Shown here: positions 45,972-53,254 of the stretch, in pieces
How positions within the stretch are numbered: position 1 is the first letter of the stretch
Layout of the letters: every line of letters begins with the position of its first letter
NCBI GenBank assembly: GCA_038747545.1
Contig: JBCDJT010000002.1
Span: 27,286 to 91,285 of the forward strand
DNA: 64,000 nucleotides
Reading direction: 5' to 3'
DNA from: JBCCMF01 sp038747545
GTDB lineage: Bacteria; Bacteroidota; Rhodothermia; Rhodothermales; JBCCMF01
Program-made: the position numbers and the translations under genes
Notes under the pieces: generated by a model
The model's input: only the letters and a program-made list of their open reading frames with translations
Database searches by the model: none
What the model was told of the DNA's origin: nothing

Positions 45972-46703
45972 CTACTGTGCGGTTGCGCGGACGTACCGCT
46001 GCACGTTGAGCTGCATGAAGTTGCCCCCCGAGGTGCTGCCGAAGCCTGCGGCGGCCGTGGGCGGCGTGACGCCCGTGAGTGGCGGGTTCGTCTGCGCGAC
46101 TTCGTAGGTCAGCACGCCATCCAGGTTCTGATAGATGCCTGCCGAGGTCAAAGTCGTCGGCGCCGATTGGCTGACCGTCACGTTACGGATGGTGCCTTCG
46201 CCTGCAGTGGCCTGCCACGTGCCCGTCAGCGTAACCTCTGAGTTGCTGGCATCCGTCGTGACAACGGTGTACGTACCGTCGGCGCGGAAGTCGGCGGTGA
46301 TGCGGACGGTGTTGAACGGCGGGGCGGCCAGCAGCGGGGCGATGTTCGTCCCTTCGGAGACCCAGTTGCCCACGAGCGGGTCGTTCACGGTGAAGTCGAT
46401 GGCGTCTGTGTCGTCGCCACGGCTGACCTGGATGGTGGTCGCGCCAATCGGGGCGCCATCGGGCACCGTCGTGACGATCTGGGTTTCGCTGACGGAGGTG
46501 ACGGTGGCCGAGGTAGGCCCGAAGCGGACGCTGAGGCCCGCCGTGGCATCGCCAAAGTTCTCGCCCGTGATGGTGACGCTCACGCCGCCGTTGCCGTTGT
46601 CAGGCGTGACCGAGAGGATGGTGATGCCTTCGTCGCCGCCGCTGTCACAGCCGACGAACACGAACGCCAGGAAGACGAGGGAGAGGAGAGAAGTGAGTCG
46701 CAT
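45972..46703 (-). CDS. IPT/TIG-domain lipoprotein
   Basis: 243 residues. Signal LLSLVFLAFVFVGC, lipidated at Cys19. The next 80 residues are an IPT/TIG Ig-like fold (ILSVTPDNGNGGVSVTITGE, then NFGDATAGLSVRFG). The last 120 residues are beta-rich and resemble a small lipocalin-like or calycin barrel (NWVSEGTN to the end), which I infer only from pattern. It follows the ligase gene by 21 nt in the island and could be a surface-exposed or periplasmic binding protein. Confidence 0.8.
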   Translation of the reverse strand: MRLTSLLSLVFLAFVFVGCDSGGDEGITILSVTPDNGNGGVSVTITGENFGDATAGLSVRFGPTSATVTSVSETQIVTTVPDGAPIGATTIQVSRGDDTDAIDFTVNDPLVGNWVSEGTNIAPLLAAPPFNTVRITADFRADGTYTVVTTDASNSEVTLTGTWQATAGEGTIRNVTVSQSAPTTLTSAGIYQNLDGVLTYEVAQTNPPLTGVTPPTAAAGFGSTSGGNFMQLNVQRYVRATAQ

Positions 46704-46724
46704 AGTAGGGACCTGGTTTGTGGT

Positions 46725-48233
46725 TTAGGAGCGGTTTTGGTGGATTAAGTCGCGTTTCTGGATCTTCCCCGAGGCGCTTTTGGGCAGCTCCGGGAGATGC
46801 GTGAAGTGTTTGGGCACCTTGAACTTGGCAAGGTTGGCTTGGCAGAAGCGCTTCAAGGCTTCGATGGCCAGCGGCGTGCCGTCGGTGGTGGCATAGAAGG
46901 CGTGGCCCACCTCGCCCCACCGCTCGTCGGCAACGCCCACCACGGCGGCCTCTTTGATGGCGGCGTGCGCGCGCAGCACGTGCTCCACCTCGGCGGGGTA
47001 CACGTTCTCGGCGCCGCTGATGAACATGTCTTTCTTGCGGTCCACGATGTAGACGTAGCCCTCGGCGTCGCGGCGCACGAGATCGCCCGTGCGGAGCCAG
47101 CCGTCCTGGATGGTGGCGCGCGTGGCCTCGGGGTTGTTCCAATAGCCCGGCGTGCAGACCGGCCCCTTGAGCAGCAGTTCGCCCACCTCGTCCACGCCTA
47201 CCTCGCGGTCCTGCTCATCGACGATCTTGATGTCGATGTAGAAGTTGGCGAAGCCCACCGAGCCGATCTTGCGCACCGCGTCCTCTTCGTTCAGCGAGAA
47301 GACGTTCGGGCCGAACTCCGTCAGCCCGTACCCTTGGCGGATGGGCACGCCCTTCGCGTTCCACTGCTCGATCAGCCCCAACGGCATCGGCTCGCCGCCG
47401 ACGATGGCGTACCGGATCGACGCCAGCGAGCAGGAGGCAAACGAGGGCGCGTCGGCCATCATCTGCATCATGGTAGGCACGCCGAAGAGGATGGTAGCGC
47501 TTTCGGCATCGGACAGGCGAAGGATGGCGTCGGCGTCGAACTTCTTGAGCAGGATCACCGTGCCGCCGCGATGCAGTACCGGCGTCGTCAGCACGTTCCA
47601 GCCGCCCGTGTGGAAGAACGGCGCGAAGGTCAGGATGACCTCGTCTTGGGTGAGGTTGAGCCGCAGCCCAGTGTTGACCGAGTTCCAGAAGAGCATCTGG
47701 TGCGTGATGAGCGCGCCCTTGGGGCGGCCCGTCGTCCCCGAGGTATAGAGGATCATGCACGCGTCCTCGAACTGCGCTGCCACAGTCGTGGTGGGCGGCT
47801 CGGCTACTGCCTGTGCATCGGCCACGAAGGCGTCGAACGACGTGCGGGCGGGCAGGTGGTCGGCCAGCGCCTCGGCAGCATCTTGGTAGTCGGCGTCGTG
47901 GATGAGCAGCGCGGGCGTCGCATCCTGCAGCTGGAACGCCAGCTCGGGCACTGCCAGGCGGTAGTTGAGCGGCAGCAGGATCGCGCCCAGCCGCTGGAGC
48001 GCGAAGAACAGCGCTACGTACGCGATGCGGTTCTGCGCCAGCACCGCCACGCGGTCGCCGTGCTGCACGCCGTAGTCCCGCCGCAGCACCGCCGCCATCT
48101 GCTCCACGAGCCGGTACAACTCGCGGTAGGTCAGCTGCTCGCCCGTCTCGATGCTGCGCAGCGCCACCTTCTGCGGCGCGTAGACGGTCCAGCGCCCGAT
48201 CCAATCCAGTTCTATGTGCGGTGTCGCGCTCAT
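46725..48233 (-). CDS. Acyl-CoA ligase, AMP-binding superfamily
   Basis: 502 residues from ATG 48233. AMP-binding motifs are MILYTSGTTGRPKGALITHQ, YGLTEFGP, TGDLVRRDAEGY and the catalytic Lys in PKSASGKIQKRD. It resembles medium- to long-chain acyl-CoA synthetases, which make acyl-CoA from acid, ATP and CoA. Its start overlaps the hydrolase stop by 4 nt. I set aside the longer 707-residue frame because its first ~200 residues lie in the hydrolase gene. The substrate is probably the acid released by the hydrolase. Confidence 0.93.
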   Translation of the reverse strand: MSATPHIELDWIGRWTVYAPQKVALRSIETGEQLTYRELYRLVEQMAAVLRRDYGVQHGDRVAVLAQNRIAYVALFFALQRLGAILLPLNYRLAVPELAFQLQDATPALLIHDADYQDAAEALADHLPARTSFDAFVADAQAVAEPPTTTVAAQFEDACMILYTSGTTGRPKGALITHQMLFWNSVNTGLRLNLTQDEVILTFAPFFHTGGWNVLTTPVLHRGGTVILLKKFDADAILRLSDAESATILFGVPTMMQMMADAPSFASCSLASIRYAIVGGEPMPLGLIEQWNAKGVPIRQGYGLTEFGPNVFSLNEEDAVRKIGSVGFANFYIDIKIVDEQDREVGVDEVGELLLKGPVCTPGYWNNPEATRATIQDGWLRTGDLVRRDAEGYVYIVDRKKDMFISGAENVYPAEVEHVLRAHAAIKEAAVVGVADERWGEVGHAFYATTDGTPLAIEALKRFCQANLAKFKVPKHFTHLPELPKSASGKIQKRDLIHQNRS

Positions 48234-49267
48234 GGGCTCCAGAAGGGTAAAACGTGGGCTAAGAACTCGTCGGGGCGCTCGATGTAGGGCGAGTGGCCCG
48301 TGCCTTCCATCACGACTTCGCTGTAGGCGCCGCCCTTGGCGCGCCGCTGCTCCAGCACGTAGCGCGTCTGCGCGACCATCGGCTGCGGCGGGTAGAGCGC
48401 TTCGCCGGGGTAGTTTGGGATGAGGCCCAGCGTTCCGAGTGTGCCAAAGTCGAAGAGGGACGCATCGCTGACGATCTGGTCCTGGTCGCCGCGCACCCAC
48501 AGCACCGGCACGCTGGCCGTGGCCTCGATGAAGCGCGCCACGGTGTCGCTCAGGTGCTTCGGCGAGACGGCGTTGAGCGGCCCCCATACGCCGGGCCGCA
48601 CGAACGGGTAGTGCTCGGACGCCTCGAAATCGCCTGGGTAAAACTGCTCGCCAATCTGCATCGCCAGCAGGCCGTCCAGCAGTTCGTCCTCGGCGGGTGT
48701 TGTGAACGACGGGTGCCAGTAGTAGGTGTTCATCACGGCGCGCGGGCTGGCGTTCGGGTCGTCCAGGCTGCGGTCGTCGGCCTTCAGGCGCTCCACGAAG
48801 ACCGGATTGGCGATGCCGCCGCCCGAGCCTGCGAAGTCGGGCCAGCACGGTTCGCCTTGCTCGCCCTTGGAGCCACCAAAGCCATATGGCGAGCCGGGGT
48901 TGACCAGCGTGGCGCTTGCGAAGCGCTCGGGGTGGCTTCCCAGGAGCGCGTACAGGATGTTGCCGCCCAGCGAGTGCCCCACCACATGCACCTGCGCGTG
49001 GCCCAGGTGGTCGAGTAGCGCGATGAGGTCATCCACCACATCGCCGAAGCCGCGCGTAGCGTCGATGGGCCGCGCCTCGGTGGCGCCGTAGCCGCGCGTG
49101 TCGGGCGCGAGGGCGGTGAAGCGCTCGGGGAGCCGCGCCATCAGGTCCTTCCAGAAGACGGACGACGATCCGTTTCCGTGGACGAGCAGGACGACGGTCT
49201 CGCCGCCGGGCCTCACCAACGCGTGCTGCGCCAGCCGCGCCGTGGGATAGGTGACAGCGTGGATCAT
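48230..49267 (-). CDS. Cytoplasmic alpha/beta hydrolase
   Basis: 345 residues from ATG 49267. The nucleophile Ser is in VVGHSLGGN, the acid Asp in WVRGDQDQIVSD, and the His in EGTGHSPYIERP; oxyanion segment VLLVHGNGSSSVF. No signal peptide, so cytoplasmic. It is longer than a minimal hydrolase, with an insert (residues about 130-210) that would form a lid. It overlaps the symporter upstream and the ligase downstream by 4 nt each. An esterase, lactonase or thioesterase role is equally possible. Confidence 0.9.
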   Translation of the reverse strand: MIHAVTYPTARLAQHALVRPGGETVVLLVHGNGSSSVFWKDLMARLPERFTALAPDTRGYGATEARPIDATRGFGDVVDDLIALLDHLGHAQVHVVGHSLGGNILYALLGSHPERFASATLVNPGSPYGFGGSKGEQGEPCWPDFAGSGGGIANPVFVERLKADDRSLDDPNASPRAVMNTYYWHPSFTTPAEDELLDGLLAMQIGEQFYPGDFEASEHYPFVRPGVWGPLNAVSPKHLSDTVARFIEATASVPVLWVRGDQDQIVSDASLFDFGTLGTLGLIPNYPGEALYPPQPMVAQTRYVLEQRRAKGGAYSEVVMEGTGHSPYIERPDEFLAHVLPFWSP

Positions 49268-50808
49268 GCGGCGGATACCTCTGGGGTGTTGGAGGTGGAG
49301 TGCGCCGCGCCATCGGTAGCGAACAGCGAACTGCCCAGAACGATCAGCACCGAGGAGGCGATGGCGACGGCGGCGGCCACGCCGGGGTTCTCGCCCGTGG
49401 CCGCGGTAAACGGCACCGCGAGCTGGCCGTAGTACATCGAGAAGTGGATGACCACGGCGGCCACGGAGGCGACCATGATGCCGCGCCGGTTCGCCTTCCA
49501 GCCAAACAGCCCAAACAGGATGGGCACGAAGGCCGCCGAGAAGTACGCGTAGACGCCGTTCTGCGCGAAGATGCCGACGCTCAGCTTGGGGTTGACCAGC
49601 TGATCCCACGAGATGAACACGCAGGCTACGCCCAGCGCCACAATCACCCACTTGTTGACCTGCACGCCGCGCTGCTCAAAACCGTCCAGCTTGCCCATCC
49701 GGCCCGCCAGCGGCTTCAGGATGTCCTGCGTGATGGAGACCGAGATGGACTGGATCAGCCCCTCCATCGTGGAGAGGCCCGCCGAGATGAGCCCCATCAC
49801 CACGATCAGCCCGATGAAGACGGGAAACTCGCTCACCACATACGCCGACACCAGCCCGTCGAGCGGGATCGCAGCGCCGTTCGCCGAGAGGTCGGGGAAG
49901 GCGAGGCGGATGTACAGGCCGGCGATCACCACGAGGAAGAACAGCATCTGCACACTGGCGCCCACGAGCAGGTAGCGGTTCACATCACGGTCGCTCTTGA
50001 GCAGCAGCGACTTCGTCAGGATGTGCGGCTGGCAGATGATGGCGATGCCGACGATGAATTGGCAGACGAAGATCTCGAAGTAGTCGCGGAAGAGGAAGCT
50101 GTCGTTGTTAGTTGTGGCGATGAGCTTGGGGTCGATGGCGCTCAGCTTGTCTAGGAAGCCGCGCACGCCGTTGCTGAAGTGCTCGTAGCCCGAGGTCAGG
50201 AGCACCACGGCCACGATCAGCATGAGCACCGCTTGGATCGTGTTGGTGTAGACCATCGAGTTGGCCCCGCCGAACATCATGTAGCCAAACACGAAGACGA
50301 CGATGCCCAGCAGCGCTGCCCACTCGGGGATGTTCAGCGTGCTCGACAGCACCTTGGTGAGCCCCACGCAGATGAGCACCAGGAACGTGATGAGTAGCAG
50401 CGAGAGCACGGCGAAAAAGACGCCGAAGCCCTTGCTCTGGTAGCGCGTCTCCATCCACTGCGCCATCGTCAGCGCCTTCACCGAGTGGCCGTGCTTGCGG
50501 AAACCCTTGGTGAGCACCACCAGCGAGATCAACGCGGCCACCGGCAGCGCAATCGCCATCGACAGGATGCCGCTGATGCCGTAGACGGCGACGAAGCCGG
50601 GGTTGATGATGAACGTAGCCGCACTCGTGATGGACGCCGCCAGCGACAACCCGACCGCCGTGGGCGAGAAGAGGATGCTGCCTACGGCGTAGTCGTCGAC
50701 GGAGCGGATCTCGCGCGCGCCGCGAATCACAAAGAAGAGGATGGCCCCCGCGTACGCGAGCACCAGGACCCATCCGGCAATGACCATACTTTGCGATGCA
50801 AGGCTCAT
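49264..50808 (-). CDS. Sodium:solute symporter family transporter
   Basis: 514 residues with about 13 membrane helices. SSS-family features are the discontinuous first helix with SITSAATFIINPGF, the motif VFGYMMFGGANSMVYTN, and GLISAGLSTMEGLIQSISV with a Na+-site Ser pair. SSS members import carboxylates, amino acids or sugars with Na+. In this operon a short-chain or hydroxy acid is a sensible cargo. The start is 9 nt after the KAS III-like stop and the stop overlaps the hydrolase start by 4 nt. Confidence 0.93.
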   Translation of the reverse strand: MSLASQSMVIAGWVLVLAYAGAILFFVIRGAREIRSVDDYAVGSILFSPTAVGLSLAASITSAATFIINPGFVAVYGISGILSMAIALPVAALISLVVLTKGFRKHGHSVKALTMAQWMETRYQSKGFGVFFAVLSLLLITFLVLICVGLTKVLSSTLNIPEWAALLGIVVFVFGYMMFGGANSMVYTNTIQAVLMLIVAVVLLTSGYEHFSNGVRGFLDKLSAIDPKLIATTNNDSFLFRDYFEIFVCQFIVGIAIICQPHILTKSLLLKSDRDVNRYLLVGASVQMLFFLVVIAGLYIRLAFPDLSANGAAIPLDGLVSAYVVSEFPVFIGLIVVMGLISAGLSTMEGLIQSISVSITQDILKPLAGRMGKLDGFEQRGVQVNKWVIVALGVACVFISWDQLVNPKLSVGIFAQNGVYAYFSAAFVPILFGLFGWKANRRGIMVASVAAVVIHFSMYYGQLAVPFTAATGENPGVAAAVAIASSVLIVLGSSLFATDGAAHSTSNTPEVSAA

Positions 50809-50817
50809 AGCGCGTTC

Positions 50818-51807
50818 CTACCACCTGAAGGCGTTGCAGGCGAACGTGAGACCGCCGCCCGAGCCCATCAGCACGAAGATGTCGCCCGGCTGGAGCTCGC
50901 CACGCCGCACCGTGATGTCCATCGCCATACCGATAGCCGCCGAGCCCGTGTAGCCATAGGTGCTCATGATCGTAGGCGCCACCGCGCGGTCGAGCCCCAG
51001 GTTGTCCATCGTCTCATGGATCTGGTTAATGTTGATCTGGGTCATGAACGCCTTCTTGATGTCGGACACGGCAAAGCCGCCGCGCTCGGCCACCGTCTGG
51101 ATCATCTCCGTCCACATCAGCGGATTCAGCTCCTTGGGGAATTTCTTGGCGAAGACCAGCTTGTGCTGCTGCTGCTGCACGCTCTCCGCGGTAGTGGGCA
51201 GCGCCGAGCCGCCGTGGTAGATGCCCATGTAGTCGTTGTACTCCCCCTTCGTCCGGCTGTCCGAGGCGAGGTGGTAGGGCTGGTCGGCGTCGATGGCTTT
51301 GACGACGCCTGCGGCGGCGCCATCGGCGAAGAGGGTCACGGTCTTCTTGTCGTCCAGGTTGAGAAAGCGGCTCATCCCATAGGCGCCGATGACAAGCGCA
51401 TGGGTGTAGCGCTCGTCGGCCTTGAGGAAGTTGGCCGCCGTCTCTGCTGCCATGACAAACCCGGCGCAGGCGGTGTTCAGGTCGAAGCTCGTCGCCTGCG
51501 TCAGCCCCATGCGGTCGCAGACGACGGCAGCGGTGGAGGGCGAGATGAACTCGGGCGTGTCGGTGGAGATGATGACGAGGTCGATGTCTTCCGGGCCGAC
51601 CTGCGCCATGCTGAGCGCGTTGTCTGCCGCCGCCACGCAGAAGTCGCTCAGGCGCTCGCCGTCCTGCATCCAGCGCCGCTCGCGGATGGTCAGGTTCTCT
51701 CGCAGCCACGTGTCCACGTCCTGCCCCAGCCGCTCGTTGAACCAGCTGTTGGGCACCACGTGGTCGGGAACGGCCATGCCGGTGCCGATGAAGCGGACCG
51801 TCCTCAT
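50818..51807 (-). CDS. KAS III-like enzyme lacking the usual His and Asn
   Basis: 329 residues of thiolase fold. The nucleophile Cys114 (NTACAGFVMA) is intact. At the two other catalytic positions of FabH the residues differ: the HQAN motif reads TQIN, putting Thr256 at the catalytic His, and the GNTSAAS motif reads GYTGSAA, putting Tyr286 at the catalytic Asn. The rest fits the fold (LFADGAAAGVV; GSGGGLTFA). Decarboxylative condensation therefore seems unlikely; an acyltransferase, a thioester hydrolase or a non-decarboxylating condensation is possible. It overlaps the SDR gene by 4 nt and sits in the middle of the acyl operon. Confidence 0.9.
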   Translation of the reverse strand: MRTVRFIGTGMAVPDHVVPNSWFNERLGQDVDTWLRENLTIRERRWMQDGERLSDFCVAAADNALSMAQVGPEDIDLVIISTDTPEFISPSTAAVVCDRMGLTQATSFDLNTACAGFVMAAETAANFLKADERYTHALVIGAYGMSRFLNLDDKKTVTLFADGAAAGVVKAIDADQPYHLASDSRTKGEYNDYMGIYHGGSALPTTAESVQQQQHKLVFAKKFPKELNPLMWTEMIQTVAERGGFAVSDIKKAFMTQININQIHETMDNLGLDRAVAPTIMSTYGYTGSAAIGMAMDITVRRGELQPGDIFVLMGSGGGLTFACNAFRW

Positions 51808-52547
51808 ATGATCACGCCTCCGTCTACGCTGAGCGTGGTGCCCGTGATGAAACTGGCGTGCTCCGAGGCGAGAAACACGTAGGCGTTGGCAATGTCCTCG
51901 GGCCGACCCATGCGCTGGAGCGGCGTCTTCGACACCATGCCGTCGATCACGGTCTCCGGCATCTTCTGCACCATCTCGGTGGCGATGAAGCCCGGTGCCA
52001 CGGCGTTCACGCGCACGCCCTTGCGGCCCAGCTCGCGGGCCCACGTCTTCGTCATCCCAATCACGCCCGCCTTGGTAGCCACGTAGTTGGTCTGCCCGAA
52101 ATTCCCGTAGAGCCCCACCACCGAACTGGCGTTGAGGATCACGCCCGACCGGGCCTCAACCATGAACGGCGCCACGGCCTTGGTGCAGTTGAAGACGCCC
52201 GTCAGGTTAACGTCGATGACCTGCTGCCACGTTTCGGCGTCCATCTTCATCAGCGTGCGGTCCTTGGTGATGCCCGCGTTGTTGATGAGCACATCCACGC
52301 GCCCTGTCCGTGCAACGGCATCCTCCACGGCGGCCTGCACCTCGTCTAACTGCGTGACGTTTACCTTGCTGAAGGCCGCGGCGTGCCCATGTTCTGCCAG
52401 TTCAGCGACAAGCGCTTGGCCCAACGCCTCGTTGACATCCCAGCACTCGATGCGCGCGCCCAGGCCGGCAAATGCCTGAACGGTGGCCCGCCCTATGCCT
52501 GCAGCGCCTCCGGTAACGATGACCGTCTGGTCTTTGAACGAAAACAT
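51804..52547 (-). CDS. FabG/PhaB-like short-chain dehydrogenase
   Basis: 247 residues from ATG 52547. Rossmann motif TGGAAGIGRAT, NNAG motif, catalytic Ser in NASSVVGLYG, and YVATK carrying Tyr and Lys. It is close in style to FabG and acetoacetyl-CoA reductases (NNAGITKDRTLMKMDAETW). It should reduce or oxidise a 3-oxo/3-hydroxy acyl thioester or acid with NAD(P)H. It is the first gene of the operon: the -7 box and regulator site lie just upstream, and KAS III-like overlaps its stop. A longer frame starting with TTG at 52574 is inside the operator and is not used. Confidence 0.94.
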   Translation of the reverse strand: MFSFKDQTVIVTGGAAGIGRATVQAFAGLGARIECWDVNEALGQALVAELAEHGHAAAFSKVNVTQLDEVQAAVEDAVARTGRVDVLINNAGITKDRTLMKMDAETWQQVIDVNLTGVFNCTKAVAPFMVEARSGVILNASSVVGLYGNFGQTNYVATKAGVIGMTKTWARELGRKGVRVNAVAPGFIATEMVQKMPETVIDGMVSKTPLQRMGRPEDIANAYVFLASEHASFITGTTLSVDGGVII

Positions 52548-52559
52548 ATATTTGTAGTG

Positions 52560-52579
52560 TTTGAAAATTTTCAAATGTA
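52560..52579 (-). promoter_or_regulatory. Promoter and palindromic operator of the acyl operon
   Basis: A 16-nt perfect palindrome TTTGAAAATTTTCAAA lies at 52560-52575. On the minus strand its first TTTG is also the end of TACATTTG (52579-52572), a perfect -7 box. The SDR ATG follows 12 nt after the palindrome. The half-sites TTTGA and TCAAA are 6 nt apart, as in the second copy at 53120-53135. Confidence 0.7.
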
Positions 52580-52615
52580 GGGTGTGACGCGTGCCCCATG
52601 CTTCCTGTACCCGGC

Positions 52616-53104
52616 CTACCCTGGCACAGCCTGCTTCTCCTGGTCCCAGGCTTGCAGGAACTGCCGATGGAAGGTCTCCATCAGCGTGTAAAACGCCTCC
52701 ATCTCTTGCATGCGCTGGTTGAAGTAGGCGACCTCTGGGTCTGCTGCGGCCAGCGCCTCAGAGTGCTGAGCAAAGCGCTCGCCGAGCTTCCGGTTTTTCC
52801 GCATGGAGGAGGTGTAGTTGCGGAATGCCTGGCCGAAGATGTCCTCGGTGGCCCGGTAGTAGTCCTTGCGTTCGCCGGGTATCCAGACCTTCTCGATGAG
52901 GTTGTGGTCTTTCAGGCGGCGAGCGATCTGCGAAATCGGCCCCTTGCTCATCTGGAGTTCTTCCGAAATCTGGTCGAGCGAAAGCGCTTCCGGCGTGATG
53001 AGTAGTAGAGCGACGATCTTCCCCATCAACGAGCTGTATCCCAAGTTCTGGTAGGCTTGGGAGTACGCGTCGATGAGCTGCAGTTTGAGGTCGTCTTTAG
53101 TCAA
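52616..53104 (-). CDS. MarR/GbsR-type transcriptional regulator
   Basis: 162 residues. The body LQLIDAYSQAYQNLGYSSLM then SLDQISEELQMSKGPISQIA and RRLKDHNLIEKVWIPGERKD is a winged helix with the GbsR pattern; the C-terminal half is helical. No ATG is available at a sensible place: I use TTG 53104 (LTKDDLKLQL), which starts where family members usually do, whereas the longer frame would run through the operator. The gene lies on the same strand as, and just upstream of, the acyl operon, so it is the natural regulator. The ligand is unknown. Confidence 0.8.
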   Translation of the reverse strand: MTKDDLKLQLIDAYSQAYQNLGYSSLMGKIVALLLITPEALSLDQISEELQMSKGPISQIARRLKDHNLIEKVWIPGERKDYYRATEDIFGQAFRNYTSSMRKNRKLGERFAQHSEALAAADPEVAYFNQRMQEMEAFYTLMETFHRQFLQAWDQEKQAVPG

Positions 53105-53119
53105 GATTCTCGTTTTGCG

Positions 53120-53135
53120 TTTGATTTGTATCAAA
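53120..53135 (-). promoter_or_regulatory. Second TTTGA-N6-TCAAA site, before the regulator gene
   Basis: TTTGATTTGTATCAAA shares both half-sites and the 6-nt spacing with the site at 52560-52575. It ends 15 nt before the TTG start of the regulator. The -7 box here is weaker (AGTATTTG). This supports autoregulation and joint control of the operon. Confidence 0.65.
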
Positions 53136-53254
53136 TACTGAAAAAGTAGAGCGGATAGCAAGTACTTTTTTCGATTAGTGCGCTGAATATCGCGGGAGCG
53201 TGGCCGAGCGGGGTAGTATCCCAACGGTGGGAGCCGTCCCCGAGGAGGACAACG

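Noticed and set aside
48234..48848. N-terminal extension of the acyl-CoA ligase to 707 residues
   Set aside because: The extension lies in another frame of the hydrolase gene and reads as low-complexity Arg/Ala sequence.
46725..52547. OleABCD long-chain olefin / beta-lactone gene set
   Set aside because: The parts list (thiolase fold, hydrolase, AMP ligase, reductase) is similar, but the hydrolase has a Ser nucleophile, not the OleB-type Asp; the SDR is short and FabG-like, not OleD-like; and the KAS III-like protein lacks the His and Asn kept by OleA.
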